Below, in pieces: positions 1-13,375 of a DNA stretch of 64,000 nt (its first letter is position 1; each line of letters begins with the position of its first letter). A program made the position numbers and the translations under genes. The DNA is from Gigaspora margarita (lineage: Eukaryota; Glomeromycota; Glomeromycetes; Diversisporales; Gigasporaceae): NCBI GenBank assembly GCA_009809945.1, contig WTPW01000431.1, positions 166,888 to 230,887 of the forward strand, given 5' to 3'. Under the pieces are notes generated by a model. The model was given only the letters and a program-made list of their open reading frames with translations, did no database searches and was not told the origin of the DNA.

Positions 1-133
1 TTCCTTCGTTTTTTTTTTTTAATCAAGAAATCAATAAATCAAATAATTCACACGAAATCTTTACCAAATAAATATTAAATTAATTAAAATAATATATTAA
101 GCAAGAATTTTCAGCCGATAAATTCCCTAAAAA

Positions 134-1942
134 ATGGTACAACAAAAAGTAACATCTTTATATAAACCTATTCATTCTCTTCATTCTCGTAAAATCTCTA
201 CATTATATAAACCTTATCATTCATCATCTCACTCATCATCATCATCATCATCTTCTTATTCTTCATCATCTTATTCTTTATCATCTTCATCACAACTTGT
301 TCCTTCGTCGATAATGACACCTGACTGTTTTGCTGTAATAATGGATTATCTTCAAGATGATAAAGCAACTTTACATTCATGTGTATTAGTAAATCGAATG
401 TGGTGTCGTCTAGCTGTTCCACTTCTTTGGAGTCGTCCTTTTAACCTAGTTTCTCAAAACAAATTAAATACTATTGAAAGAAATGCTTCACTTATAATAT
501 CAACTTATGTAAGTTGTTTTTCTGATTTAGAAAGACAACGATTCATAGATGAAGGTTTCGATCTTCCTTTAAATTACAATAAACCATTTTTTGATTATAC
601 GAGATATTTACGAAGTATGGATGCTGCAATGTTTGATTGTGCAGTTCAACATTGGACAAAATTAAATTCACATAATAGTGGATGTTGGTTTAACACGACA
701 GCATATATGGCAAGTTTGGCATTTAAACGAACTATAGGATTAAAAAGTTTAAATTTTACTCATATGAAAGATTTTTCATTAGAATCTTTAGATCTTTCAT
801 CATTAACAAGTCAAGTTTTATCAAAACTTTCATCCTTTGAATTAATTTATTATCCAACACATTCCTTTTTCAAAGATGTTACAAATACTTTGAATTCAAT
901 ATTTTCCATTCTTGCTGAATGTTCAACAAATTTAATAGATCTTAAAATTTCTATTAATAAGCGCTGTGCGCCACCAATTGATCAAATATTTCGTTTAATT
1001 AAATCACAAAATCAATTGGAAATTTTAAAAACGAATGAATTTTGGTCTGTACCTGAAGAAACTGAAGAATTTTGTGCAGTTTTAAGTACTCAAGCAAAAT
1101 CTTTAAGATGGTTGGAATTTTCTGAAATTACTTTTATACCTGTAGAATTAGTTAGAGTTCTTATGACTTGTCATAAATTAGAAACTTTGGAATTTCGTGG
1201 TTTTGATAATTTAAATCTTACTTCATCAAACAATGATTATGATCAAAATTATGATGATAATTTTGATGATTATAGATTAAATATTGAAAATTTACATGTA
1301 TTTAGGAATTCTTTACCATCTACTGTAATTAATCTTTTATCATTAACTCATTCACAAAATCTTAAAAAATTAGCGATAGAAAAAGCAACCATTGAAATTA
1401 TTGATACACTTCAAGTTTATTGTCCAAACGTTACAAATTTATCTTTATGTACTACAAATTCTATATGTCCAAATCATGCTTTATTTTCATTTGCTGTGCA
1501 AAGTTATTTAGTTAATTCTCATTTGGAACGTTTTACTCTTCGAGTATTTGATGAATTTTGTGTTGATTTTGTAAGGGATATAGTATCAACTATTCCAAAT
1601 TCATTAAGAAGATTGGGATTGGATTTTGATTTATCAATTGAAGATTTAAAATCTATTTTAGAATGTTCTAAAGTTGATATTCATACTCTTGAATTACATT
1701 ATTCTTGGAAAATGGATTTACAAGATTTTGTTGATGTTATTAATTGGTATAGTGAAATTATTAATAGTAAATTAAGAAATGTTAGATTATATTTACAAGA
1801 TTCTCATTTAAATAAGGATAGTAGTACCATTTTATTGAATTCGGTGGAAAAATTTAGAAAGAATAGATCTCTTGTGGAAAAATTAGTTAATGAGAATTTA
1901 TGTTTCGAAATTGTTGATTTACCTAATATTCCTTTATCTTAA
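134..1942 (+). CDS. F-box / leucine-rich-repeat-like protein
   Basis: Uninterrupted 602-codon single-exon frame ending in TAA. Residues about 30-53 are a low-complexity serine tract, which I read as a disordered N-terminus. An F-box-like motif follows at about 61-105: it starts MTPDCFAVIMDYL and ends in a W-C-R-L-A-V-P-L-L-W-S-R-P stretch typical of fungal F-box proteins. The rest is rich in regularly spaced leucines (NLKKLAIEKA, SLRRLGLDFD), as in degenerate LRR superhelices. F-box proteins bind Skp1 in SCF ubiquitin ligases, with the LRR part choosing the substrate; that role is inferred from the family. Glomeromycotina carry large families of this architecture. The first ATG is used; M61 at the F-box start is a possible alternative. 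No stops or frameshifts, so this is the best-preserved gene in the window. Confidence 0.9.
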   Translation: MVQQKVTSLYKPIHSLHSRKISTLYKPYHSSSHSSSSSSSSYSSSSYSLSSSSQLVPSSIMTPDCFAVIMDYLQDDKATLHSCVLVNRMWCRLAVPLLWSRPFNLVSQNKLNTIERNASLIISTYVSCFSDLERQRFIDEGFDLPLNYNKPFFDYTRYLRSMDAAMFDCAVQHWTKLNSHNSGCWFNTTAYMASLAFKRTIGLKSLNFTHMKDFSLESLDLSSLTSQVLSKLSSFELIYYPTHSFFKDVTNTLNSIFSILAECSTNLIDLKISINKRCAPPIDQIFRLIKSQNQLEILKTNEFWSVPEETEEFCAVLSTQAKSLRWLEFSEITFIPVELVRVLMTCHKLETLEFRGFDNLNLTSSNNDYDQNYDDNFDDYRLNIENLHVFRNSLPSTVINLLSLTHSQNLKKLAIEKATIEIIDTLQVYCPNVTNLSLCTTNSICPNHALFSFAVQSYLVNSHLERFTLRVFDEFCVDFVRDIVSTIPNSLRRLGLDFDLSIEDLKSILECSKVDIHTLELHYSWKMDLQDFVDVINWYSEIINSKLRNVRLYLQDSHLNKDSSTILLNSVEKFRKNRSLVEKLVNENLCFEIVDLPNIPLS

Positions 1943-4327
1943 TACATAATAATATTTTAAATATTTTTTAAATGAACGATTTTTTTTTTTAATAGATTAT
2001 TATTGTTTATATTTTTTTTTCATTTTTCATTTGTATATACGTAATATATAATTCTCCATTTTTGTTTTTTTTTTTTTAGAACAATATTATTAGTATAATA
2101 TGATAGTAGATAATTCACATATATAACATTACACAATATCTGGTAGAACCAAATATTATTAATAAAAAAACAAAAAAAAAACAAAATTACTTGCTTAATA
2201 TTGTTAACAACGATCGTTAAATGTTTTTTTTTTAGTCAAATGATATTTTAAACCACTTAATTACCTAAACACTAAACTTATTTTATAAAAAAACAACAGG
2301 GTCAAACAGGTTTTAAATTTGAACTTTAACAAAAATAACCTTTCGATACAACAATTAACCCTAGAAAAAATAGTACGAATTTGGATTAATTATTAACATC
2401 ATATTTTTTTATTAATTTAGTAAAAAATCATTTACAAACCAATTACCTACTTGAGTGATCATTAGTTACACTTTGAACATATGACATAAAATTTTTTGCT
2501 AATAATGACTTAATAAAGATAGATTTTCTGTCGATTTCATCTGAAAAAAGACTTTAAAAATTAGAACGATACAAGTACGTAACAGGTAAGTACGTACTTA
2601 CGTACGAACTGTACATACGTAAGTATCTAAGTAACAAGTAATGTTTTTCATCACTATTTTTGTAAACCATCTTTTTTTTTTTCCTTATCAGGTTTAAATC
2701 ATTATACCACGTTATGATTTTATAATCAAAGAGAACTAGACTATAAACAAGTTTCTTACATAAAAGAATTACAACCATATTTACATATTTATGATAGCTA
2801 TATACCTATACATCTATTTACATTTATGTATGATTCATTTTGATCATATTGTCGAAAAGAAGCTGAAAAAATCTTGAATATATGAATATCGTGTTTAAAT
2901 ATATTTAAATGTATTTAAATGTACTTCAGTACTTACAGTACGTGTTTCTAATTTACTTAACATGTTAAGAATATTGTATACTTACTAACTTGCTTCAAAA
3001 CTTAAAAAAAAAAAAGTTTAACCGATAACGAAGATCTTGAATGGATAATATTCTAAAAAAGGTGTGCCATAGTTAAAAAGACTTTGACTATATAATAATA
3101 AATTTTTGATCGAAACTTTTTTGCTATTTAAAGGCGTGTGAAACTCTTTTTTCGTGGGGTTCTTAGATTTTTAACTTTGTCATCTATCACAACATTCGTA
3201 CATACGTACGTATATGCGCGAATTCACGATATGTGTGTCGTCAATCAACAATCAAATATTCAAGTTACAAAAAACATATACCGGTATTTTCAAAATATTA
3301 TCAATTTGGTAAATTATTCGATCTAAAGTTTATTCTATATTAGTATAAAAAAAATTTAATCCAAAAATGGAAAGCTTTACTCCGTCATTCGTACCCCAAC
3401 ATATAAATTTTGAACACGAAAATATTGAATTTTACGTGTAAAGTTTTTAGGTTTAAAAAATATATGAGGCGTAATATTTGTTTTTCATTTGAACGATTTT
3501 TCTTTCCGAAAGGAAGATAATGTGTGACCATACGAATTTTTATATGTTTATATGAAATACTACGCGTAACATCACGTAACCTTTTGTTTTTACCATTAAT
3601 AAAATTAATACGTCATATTTAAAAAATAAGTTACCACAAATATACTAATTTAGTAATAAACTAATGCTAATTTTAAAGTTGAATTATCTTTTATATATAC
3701 TTGATACTGTACTGTATATTTAAAATATATACCATATATACAGTACATACGTAAGTATGTACGTATGTACGCACGTACGTACGTACGTAGTGGATTCGGT
3801 TTATTTTTATAGTTGCATTTTTTTGTGTTGCTTAAAAAGTAAAAAAAAGTTTATATGGTAAATTTATTCATTGAACTTTATAAGTAAAAAATATATATAC
3901 TGTATCGGTATATATTCTTTGGCAAATAAATACGTAATTAAATTACTTGTTACATGTAATGTACTGTACAGTACACTGAAAATTTTAAGAGTAACGTACG
4001 GGTACATATATAAAAGTATCAAAGGCATTAATTAAAGTTCACTCAATTGCTAAATTAATAATACAATTAATTGAATTCTGATATTTTACCGTGAATTAAC
4101 AAAAAAAAAAAAAATCTTCCAATCTGAAAGATTGATCATAATATTTATATATATATTTGAATAAATATAAATTGTTTAATAACTTTATCAATCATATCCT
4201 TCTATTGTATATTGTTTTATCATATCATAAATAAATTTTTAATAGTAAAAATATTTTAATAAATAAGAACTTTAAATGCTTCTAGAATAATTGATAAGTT
4301 GTGACAATTAGTATCACATGGTTTGTT
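1943..4327. other. AT-rich intergenic stretch, no gene seen
   Basis: No reading frame longer than about 75 codons and no recognisable protein. Poly-A/T runs are frequent. Short ACGT-type repeats (GTACGTAC variants) occur near 2575-2632, 3200-3215 and 3741-3790. Confidence 0.7.
3741..3790. repeat. TACG microsatellite
   Basis: Imperfect tetranucleotide run of ACGT/TACG units, such as ACGTACGTACGTACGTAG at its right end. A looser version lies at 2575-2632. Both strands read nearly the same, so the array is self-complementary. Confidence 0.85.
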
Positions 4328-6871
4328 GTGCGTACGTACTGGGGTGGTAAATCAACTAAGTAATCAAAACTATGTCAGGGGTATTAGTAATTTTACTATG
4401 ATCAGATTTTATCAGTGAAATTACAATAATATCATTTTTTACTTCAATTAATTATAAAGAAAAGTACAAATTTCTAAAAGATTCCTCTGAATATTACGCT
4501 TCTTTTTCTAATTTCTTTTGAGTGAAATCTCTTAATAAGAACTATCTCTAAAAAGTTACGCTCGATTTTTCACAAAAGCTCTAGTAAATTTTTTTGGTTA
4601 TACTTATTATTGTACGGATTGTTTAATAAATTTATATATTCTATTAGTTGAACACCTAAAATTTACATATTAACATAAAATATTCGACCATAAACAATTC
4701 CTTGTCTTTTTAATGAGTTGAATCGTTTTTAAACCGAAATTTTTAATAAATAAATTAATAGTACCGTTTTATCGATACGTATCAATAGCGATAACGATTG
4801 GTTTCCTTCATGTAACATTGGGGTTCTACGTCAGCTATGTAAACCAAACCTATATCAGGTCCTATTATAAATTGTATTATTGAAGATTTTTTACTAATCA
4901 AATTTTTAATATATAACGATAATAGATTAGTTATATAATTTTTATTACAGCAATATTTATTACATTGTCAGTTATAAACTTATAATAATGCGAATTTATT
5001 AGCGAAATATGTGATTAAAAAGAGTTGACACAATATTTGGCCCAAATAATCGCGGTTGAGCTTGAATTATTTTATTAATCATCTTGTCGTGCTGCTTTCC
5101 TTTTTGCTTTTCTAGTCGAATTTTGTTACAGTTCTTCAGTTGAGATCGACGCTTTTATGTTATACCCATTGCTATGTACTGTATATATCAAAAATAGATA
5201 CCCAGCTCTAACTTTACCATAATTCGAAGTAATATTTTGTAAAAATTAAAGATTAAACCTCTATAAAAAAAGTTACGAAGCTATTTTTTATAATTAAATA
5301 AAAAAAAATTCAGTTTAAATTTAAAATTTAACGTCGTTTAACGGCGTTTAACACTAAAAAATAGAAATAATGGACTTGGAACCAATGTTTTATAACGTTA
5401 TATAAAAAAAACGCTTCGTAACTTTGTAAATATATTGTGTAAGAAACAATTGGTTTTTAAAAAAACTTTGAAAAAGAAAGAAATTCGATCTGCGTATCTA
5501 AATGAAGTTTGGGCAATTTTTATATTTAACTTTTGAATCGGTGAGGTCATCAAATTTTAATAGATAGCAGCACGCCCTTTGTACTACTGGTAGTACAATT
5601 TTAAAAACTAATAAAAAATCCAAAAAATTATAAATTTAAATAATTTTTAGCAAAAATATTTATTTAATATTCTAGTTTAATTCTATTAAATTTATTTTAA
5701 ATTTAATAATCAATTTATTTAAAAAAAGCTTTTTAATCAAATCTATTTTTTAAAATTTTAATGTACTACCTATAGTACACTTTTCAAAATTTTGTATATT
5801 ATAAAATTATTAATGAATTTTATAATTTAAAAGTTTTATTATATAAAAAAATATTTGAAATTTATTGTTATTAAAAATTATTATAGTTTATATTATAAAA
5901 ATATTATTTTCTTTTATAAGCTTTTAATTGCAAATCATTATTATTTATAGTAATCAAAGTTGTACAAAGTTTATAAAACTTTTAAAAAAATTTTTATTAA
6001 ATAAATTTGTTTTAATTTTTTAATAAAAGTTGTAAAAACTTTGTTGTTTATTAAAATTAATTATAATTTTATTATTTACGCTAATATATTTTTGAGCAAT
6101 AGATGTTTAAAATTTAAAAAAAGAGAGTTATCATTCATCACCAGTGTGATGCATCACCACCCTCTGATCAACCAATCGGAATGCAGGATCAGGTGTAACG
6201 TGAAATCAAAGTGAAACAACAATTTTTTAAAAAATCGCCTCTAACTTAAAATTTTGACTATGAAATTGCAATTTTTTCTTAACAAAAAAAATTCCTTGCA
6301 AAATTTTGGGTTAGAAGGTCACCTAACTATTGCCTACAACCAAACTCTAACCCTATCTTAACCTGGCTGTTATTTGTTTTGTTTTGATTAATATAAAATC
6401 AAAACAAACAAAATGATTGGTCGATCAGGGGGTAGCGATGCATCGCACTAGCGATGAAAGATAATTGTCTTAAAAAAAATTCAAAAATCTATTTTTATTA
6501 TATAAAAACTAGATTAAAATTCTAAACAAAAAATATTTTTTATAAAATTCTAGAGAACACCTTATATTATAAAAAACTCAGATATGTAATTGCAATTAGT
6601 TAAGTTATTTTTAAAAAATATTTAATAGAATATTTTATTTTTAAATTAACAGGTAATTGGCTTTAAAGACTATTACAATATAGTACAATGTACTACTGGT
6701 AGTACAGTGTGTTGCTATCTATTAATTTAAATCTTCTAATAATAAATGTTAAGAGGACTTGGTATAGATTTGATTTACATAGTTGATGTAGAATCCCCAA
6801 TATATTAAATTCTATAGTTACTTTATATGATTTTGATTACTTAGTTGATTTACCACCCAGTATGTATGTAC
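4328..6871. mobile_element. Set of nested inverted repeats (non-autonomous TIR elements)
   Basis: Three pairs of inverted arms are concentric. The outer pair is 4328-4373 with 6825-6871 (core GGTGGTAAATCAACTAAGTA). The middle pair is about 4818-4862 with 6754-6802. The inner pair is about 5551-5599 with 6687-6736 and contains the palindrome GTACTACTGGTAGTAC. The outer and middle arms resemble each other (CAACTAAGTAATCAAAACTA against CAGCTATGTAAACCAAACCT), which suggests repeated insertion of related elements. Nothing between the arms codes for a protein. Many arm differences are C/T or G/A changes. Exact termini and target duplication are not clear. Confidence 0.6.
6121..6471. mobile_element. 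MITE with ~57-bp terminal inverted repeats
   Basis: The left arm 6121-6178 (core CATCACCAGTGTGATGCATC) is the reverse complement of 6414-6471 (core GATGCATCGCACTAGCGATG). The centre has no frame. It holds the phrase AAAAATTCCTTGCAAAATTT, which recurs at 60640-60660 inside another element. It lies within the larger nest of inverted repeats. Confidence 0.75.
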
Positions 6872-7904
6872 AATTTTTAAAAATTTTTAGGGCTTTTTTG
6901 TCAATTTTTTTTTATAGTTGAGTTAGGATTTAGTGTTAGAGTTATTAATAAAAGAATATAGGTAGATCTTGTAAAGCTTATATTTTTACTCAAATTTCAC
7001 TATTATCTGATTTCACGATTCGTGACAATAATTAATCAGTTCAATTCCTAGTACGGATAAAATTCTCTGTGAGTTTTAATGAATTAATTATCAAAATCAT
7101 GAGATTACTAAATTTTTTAACAATTTGTTTATGACCATTGTATTTATTATAACTATAGTATTATGGCGTTAATTAGCAAGTATTAAAAACGTTTATTGAT
7201 CCAAATATTTAAATCAACATTTAATTGCACGAATATTTACTATTTAATTTTATTTTTTTCATGTATTTGTCTTAATTTAATTTATAAGAATATTTATTAT
7301 TCGGCAAACTCATATGATCATGAAAAATTTTCTTGCCATTATTTTTTCATGTATTACAACGTAATCACATTTATTCAAATTAAAACTCAGTAAGTGACTC
7401 CCTACCAATCATAAACATAAATTGCCAAATGTAACCTTACTCATTTGATTCCACTAAGCTAGTTGATTCAATTTTGATTATCTACTAAATTTTGATATTG
7501 ATTCAATTCCACTAATTTAATTCTGTTTGTACCACATTGTAATTTAAATTAATTTGAGAAATACGTTGTACTACAGGAATCTGCAATAATATTAATACTA
7601 TATTAATAATTTAAATTTGCACTTGCATATATGTAGCTTATAACAATGCTTTCAAATCTTTTGAAATATTGGCATCGCTAATTATTATAGAAATGGTTAT
7701 AAATTTTTTTATAAATTGAGTTGTTTAGAAAATTTCAAAGTTTAATTAGTGTTAATATATCATAAGTAAAATTAAATTGATCGTATGATTTATATAAATA
7801 GTAGCGTAATATTTTGTAGTTTTTTTACAATCGCTTTTGATTTAAATCAGTAAAAAATGTTTGTCTAAATTTATTTTTTTCTAAAATAAATTTCAAATTT
7901 CAAC
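6872..7904. other. Intergenic AT-rich stretch
   Basis: No convincing gene. A 65-codon frame at 7196-7393 is hydrophobic and AT-driven, and I do not support it. Confidence 0.6.
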
Positions 7905-9832
7905 ATGGACATAAATTCTCTTATTAACCATGAAGATGATAATTATGATCGAGGTAATTGTACTTTCATTAATCTGGTTAACATTAATTATAAACCTATC
8001 GATAAATTGAATTATGAAACAATCGATAAGTTGAATTATGAACCAAGTAATGAACTTATTATGAACAAATTGAAGAATTGTTATCTAATAATACTATAAA
8101 GGATGAGCTCTGAAGATAATTATTACGAATTATTGAATGAAATATTATCTAACAATATAGTAATGGATAAAGATCCTGATAATAGTTTTTTTAGCAGAAT
8201 CTTTTTTAAATGAATTGAATTATTCTTAAAAAAGTTTTAATAAATTTGAACAATTTGATTATTTGCAAGAAATCTTTAATAAATCTGAACAATCTAATTA
8301 TTTTCAGGAATGTTTCAATAAGTCTAAACAATTATTATTGCAAAATGTAATTATTTATTTTTTAATTTTATAACCCAAATTTATTATATTAATTATTATT
8401 TTAACAAATTTAATTTATTATTTATTATTTATAGTCATCTATTATAATTGATCTTGAAAATAACAATGAAGATAAATCTGAACAAGAAATATATTTAATT
8501 ACTGAGCAGTTAAAAGTTAAAGAAATTATTTATTTGCTCTTACCAATAGAATACCCACCTACATCTGAAGATGGAATTGCAATAATCTATAATATTGAAG
8601 CATGGAATAACTGTGAAGCATTTAAAAATAATGTAAATATTATTAAAATTTATATATTGTAAATAATATTTATTTAAAATTATAATTTTAAATATTTTAA
8701 ATATTCAAAATTATAGTTTTAAATAAATATTAATTTTAAATTATAAGTATATATTTACAATTTTAATTTATAAATAGATTCAATATAAACTTGGAAGACA
8801 TGCAGAGTGATGATGCTGATATTTACTGTCCTTTTCTTGAAACTTTAGTTAAAAATTTTATTATACTTGCCAAGGTATAAATATATGTGAAAATTTGAAT
8901 TTAGATATTAAAAATAAAACTCATTGTGAAGTAGATATAGATGTAGAACTTCTACAATCAACAAATAATTCTTTGGACATTTAATGAACAAGAGAAGCTA
9001 AAATATATATGTAAGTAAATTTTTAGGTACTATTAATAAATATTTATAATATTAATAATATATAGGGATGGGTCAATAGAAAAGGGACAAATCATTTTTA
9101 GTAAAATTTTTTTAATTTTTAAATTAAAATATCTTGACAACTATTTAATCAAATTTGCCAAAAATTTTTTTATTTTAATCTTGAAATTATATAGAATTAA
9201 AATAAAAAAAATTATTAAATTTATTAAGATAGTTGTTAAGATATTTAAGATTAAAGTCAAAAAAACTTTTATTAGAAAAATTTATTCCTTTTCTTTTAAC
9301 TCACCCCCATATATTAAATACTTTTATTTTATAGAAAATATCTAGCATTAATTAATGGAAATCAAACTTGTTCTTTTAATAATAGAAATTGTAATAGAGA
9401 TTTTGTAGTTAGAAAATTATCAAAATTAAATCAAAATTCTAAAGTTATATCGTCTAATGAATGTTCAAAATGGAAATCAATTGAATTATATTTTTTTTAT
9501 TGATTAAAGATGAAATTGATCATCAATTATTAAGAAAACTATTTGAGGGTGAATTAGTAAGATTTAAAAAATTAAATTCTATTTTAATTAAATTTAAATT
9601 AATTTAATCTTTATTTATAGATATTATTTTTAAGTGAAGATAATTCATGTAATGTTATATTTTCTTCAAATTCATGAAGATATTTATATTTAAAAAATAA
9701 TATTAATTACTTTTAATTTATATTATATTAATTAAGAAGTTCCTTTAGAAATAATGAATAAATTAAAAACATTAATAGAATCTTTTTTTGAACAATTTGT
9801 TGATATTACTGCAAGAAAATTAATTAGTAGTA
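7905..9832 (+). pseudogene. MULE/FAR1-like transposase, N-terminal remnant
   Basis: Pieces read in order on the plus strand. An acidic start MDINSLINHEDD (7905) is followed from about 8435 by an exon-like block reading SSIIIDLENNNED to YNIEAWNNCEAFKNN. That block ends at a GTAAAT donor and joins after an AG near 8778 to a phrase reading QYKLGRHAE. The pattern resembles the FAR1-type DNA-binding start of Mutator-like transposases (recognised by eye). Later blocks read KYLALINGNQTCSFNNRNCN (from about 9334), IKDEIDHQLLRKLFEG and EVPLEIMNKLKTLIESFFEQ. In-frame stops and lost frames between blocks make it non-functional as it stands. The likely continuation is at 16172-17520, separated by inserted elements. 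The assignment to MULE is moderately secure; the linkage of the two halves is inferred. Confidence 0.55.
9065..9309. mobile_element. Short MITE with TA target duplication
   Basis: Left end GGGATGGGTCAATAGAAAAG and the reverse complement of the right end (GGGGGTGAGTTAAAAGAAAA) match over about 55 bp. TA flanks both sides (9063-9064 and 9310-9311), as for Tc1/mariner-type insertions. It sits between coding blocks of the transposase pseudogene. Confidence 0.75.
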
Positions 9833-9867
9833 AGTATTTTTATTATAAATTAATTAAATTAATAATA

Positions 9868-10575
9868 CAGTCAGACCTCTCTATAGTCACTCCCCATATA
9901 TAAGTACACAATATTGTGCAATGGCTTAAATATAGTAAAAAAACCTCCTTATAGTCACAAATACCTTTAATCACTTTCACAAAAAAAATTTGATTTTTTT
10001 ATCAATTTTATTAATAAAAATCTCTTTATAGTCACCAATTTTGACCAAATATGGATTAAAAAAATCTGTTTGGCCGATATTTATATTTATGTTTATTTAA
10101 AATATTCTATTAAAAATTCTTAAAGGTTTGACAGCAAATAACTTTTGATACAGTGGTCCAATTTAAATGAAACAACTAACAAAATGTTCGTCTCGATGAG
10201 AGGATTCTAATGAGCCCAAAATCGTTAAAATCCAATCACAGGCTCCTGTGATCGTTAGGATTTGTGTCACTTCACATGTTTAAGAATTGATTAAATTTAA
10301 ATATATGATCTTAGCATTTTGTAACTAGATTTGACAATTTTATACTCTTTAGAAAACACTCTGGTGGTCATTTTATCCAAATTGGGCCACTGGATCAAAA
10401 GTTATTCACTATCAAATATTTTAAATTTTTTAATAGTATTTCAAATATATGCAAATATATTACTAATTGACCTTTGGTCATGTGACCATGACAAAGTATT
10501 TTATTTATAGCCACATCTCTATACAATCACCAAAATAGGGTGCAACCAACTTGTGATTATAGAGAGGTCTGACTG
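9868..10575. mobile_element. Tc1/mariner (pogo-like) MITE, TIR CAGTCAGACCTCTCTATA
   Basis: The left end CAGTCAGACCTCTCTATAGT and right end ATTATAGAGAGGTCTGACTG are inverted repeats. TA precedes the left end; TC follows the right end, so one duplication base has changed or a second insertion abuts it. The ACCTCTCTATA terminus is typical of pogo/Tigger-like elements (family knowledge). No transposase is inside. A second element (10100-10441) is nested within. Confidence 0.75.
10100..10441. mobile_element. Fold-back element nested in the TA-type MITE
   Basis: The outer arms are AT-rich and inverted; inside them ATAACTTTTGATACAGTGGT pairs with CCACTGGATCAAAAGTTATT. The left half carries GAGCCCAAAATCGTTAAAAT, nearly the same as AAGCCCAAAATCGCTAAAAT in the 25.8-26.4 kb palindrome. 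The right arm carries the shared GGTGGT motif described in the findings. Confidence 0.7.
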
Positions 10576-10594
10576 TCACAGGTCGAATAAAACC

Positions 10595-11095
10595 ATATCG
10601 GGAACTCAATAGCCAGATATAAACTGGAGACATATCGGGTTTCGATATGTCTCTGGTTTTTTATTTTTAAATCATTGATATATCGGGTACCCGATAGAAC
10701 AATGAATATAATCTAAAAATACCCGCTAAATCCTATTTATATGGGTTTTAAAAAGATAAAAATCATTTGATCCTATATAGCTATTGATAGTTCTATGCAC
10801 CTACAACAATTATCTGATAATTAAAGAATTAGGAACAATACAACCAGATAAAAACCAGAGATATTTCAGGTTTTGAGGTTTTATTCACGCAAAGACCTAT
10901 TGTGGTTTGATATGTTTCAGGTTTTTTGTTTTTAAATCGGGTACAAATCGGGCTCTCGATAGAATTATAAATTAATTCAAATATAAACCGCTAATTTTTA
11001 ATTCTATCAGACTAAATTTGAAAGAAAATCAGATAACCCTATATAGCTATTAGTAAATCCTATACGCTACCGATAAATATCCCAAAGCATAACTA
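10595..11095. repeat. Two-copy direct repeat with ATCGGG motifs
   Basis: About 10600-10855 and 10855-11090 share the order ACCAGAGATAT/GAGACATATC, GGTTTTTTATTTTTAAATC, CGGGTA, CTCGATAGAA/CCCGATAGAA, CCTATATAGCTATT. Similar ATCGGG/CCGATA blocks occur at 14590-14660 and 16070-16100. Confidence 0.55.
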
Positions 11096-11099
11096 TAGA

Positions 11100-12000
11100 C
11101 TAAAATTAAAAAACATATCAAAATTTATCTCATCAAATTAGAATCGGATATGTAATACTACATTCATAATTGGTAACTAATCACAAATATAAAGAATCAT
11201 ATTCTTTATTTTTTCAAACAATTTCAAAATCTATGAATTGTGTACTATGTCTAGCGAATTTTGATCAGTTTTAAATAAACCGGTACTAGGAACAGAGTGA
11301 TATGTAATATTATAGTTACTATGCCATTTTTAATGACAATGCATTAAATGCAGTAAACCAAACATCGATCAAAGTCATGAGATGATCAATATAAAAAATG
11401 TCTTTTTTTTATTATTGTCATTCAGAATTGCACTAACTAAATATGTTATAAGCGCATTACATATCAGATATACTGTATATAAAATAGCGATTGAAAAAAA
11501 TTTCTGATATTTAATTGTATATCCGATATACTCTCAACTGCATTGATTGGATGCTACAGCATCATTAGCGAATTTTGAGAAAATTAGTGTGACACATAAT
11601 GAATTTGTAGTAAATCTTGAGTTGTTAGGTAAAGTGAAATCCACGTTTTATTAAGCAGATTTAACCATAATACTTCACTATTTCACAACTCAAGTTTTAC
11701 CCAGTCATTATAATAATTACTGAAATTACAATAAATTTTTCTGGTATAATATTGTAATAAAATTTTTTGCTGGTAGGTATAATCTTGCCGATGATTATCA
11801 AAAAATTTATCACGTGTTATGGAGTTATTCATATAAATATATAATTTCAATTTTGATCTTATTTAAACAGACGTTTATACAGTTTATTATCCATTCATGG
11901 TTTAGCGCGACTGCGTCGTGCAGCTACTTATATAAAATACAGAAACAATAACAAATAACGCTATTAAAGGTGCTTTACAATAACACACGTTGACTCTTTT
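11100..12000. other. Non-coding stretch with a small palindrome
   Basis: No gene seen. A weak palindrome lies at about 11613-11705 (CTTGAGTTGTTAGGTAAAGT pairing with TTCACAACTCAAGTTTTAC). A GC-richer patch GCGCGACTGCGTCGTGCAGC lies near 11906. Confidence 0.55.
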
Positions 12001-13375
12001 GGAACAATGGAGAAAAAGTATGTGCAATGCCATCTTTACCTTTTTGAAGGAAGCTTAGCCAAAATTACCTAGTTCAGAGAAAAAGCTTTAACAAATGCAT
12101 TTGAAAGATCATACCGCACTTTACAATAACACTACATGGGCTTTTATTATCAAATAATCTTGGATGAGGGCATTAAATATGCACTTTACAAGAACACCAT
12201 GCTACTTCTTTGAACTTCTTTGAATCATTGATATAACGATCTTGGATCAGAATGAGAAAAGTATAACAGATGCATTATTACATCGTTTTATTGCAAACTA
12301 ATACAACTTTAATCTCATATTATACATCACCAGAATAGCAAGCAAGTTTGTAGCAGAATTTTTTTACAACGGCTTCTTTGAATCATCAATATGATGATCT
12401 TGGTTCTAAATGAGGAAAGTATAACAGATGCTTATTTTTGTTGTTTTGTTGTATGAATGATATTTGATATTAAAAATAAAGTTAAATTATTTGATCATTA
12501 GCCACTTTGAATCATTGATATAATGATCTTAGATCAGCAGGGTAATAGATGCATTTCATAATAACACTGTATATGCTTCTATTATTGATATGATGATCTT
12601 GGATTGGAATAATGAAAAGCACTAACAGATACACTTTACAAAAATACCCACTGGCTTCTTTGAATCATCGATATAATGATGGCTTTTTTGAATCTTTGAT
12701 ATAAAAATCTTGGATCAGAATGAGGAAAGTATAACAGATGCACTTTACAAGATAAATTTTTGTTGTTTTATTGTATGAACAATATTTGATACTCAAAAAC
12801 AAAGTTAAATTTATTTAGACCATTACTTCAGCTTCTTTGAATTATTGACATAATGAACTTGGATCAGAAGAATGAAAAGCACTAACAGACACACTTACAA
12901 GAATACACTAGCTTCTATTATCAACATTTGGATCAGAAGAATAAAAAGTACTAAAAGATATACTTTACAAGCACTACACTGGTCGATCTTGGATCAAAAA
13001 TCAAAAAGTGTAATAGTTACACTTTACATGAACATTGGATCAGCTTCTTTAAATCATTAATATAATGATCTTGAATTGAAATGAGGAAAGTATAACAGAT
13101 GCACTTTACAAGATTATTTTTTATTGTTTTGCTGTATGAACGATATCAGTAATAGAGTTAAATTTAGTTAGCATATTATATCAGTTTTTTGAATTATCGA
13201 CAAAATGATTTTGAATCAGAAGGAGAAAAAGTACTAACAGATGTACTTTATAAGAACGCACCAACTTACTGATATAATTTCTTGAATCGGAATGCACTAT
13301 ACAAGAACACCACATCTACTTCCATAATCAATATAAAATCTTGGATCTGAAAAAGAAAAAGCACTAACAGATGCA
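12000..13375. repeat. Degenerate satellite, unit roughly 70-130 bp
   Basis: At least ten irregular units share the phrases CTTCTTTGAATCATTGATAT, AATGATCTTGGATCAGAATG, AAGTATAACAGATGCACTTT and ACAAGAACACCA. Unit length varies because blocks are gained or lost. A longer variant with TTTTGTTGTTTTATTGTATG and ATATTTGATA recurs near 12440, 12755 and 13110, so a higher-order unit of about 320-350 bp is likely. No coding sense. Confidence 0.8.

Noticed and set aside
198-422. Minus-strand 74-codon frame
   Set aside because: It mirrors the serine-rich start of the F-box gene on the other strand (poly-Met/Lys).
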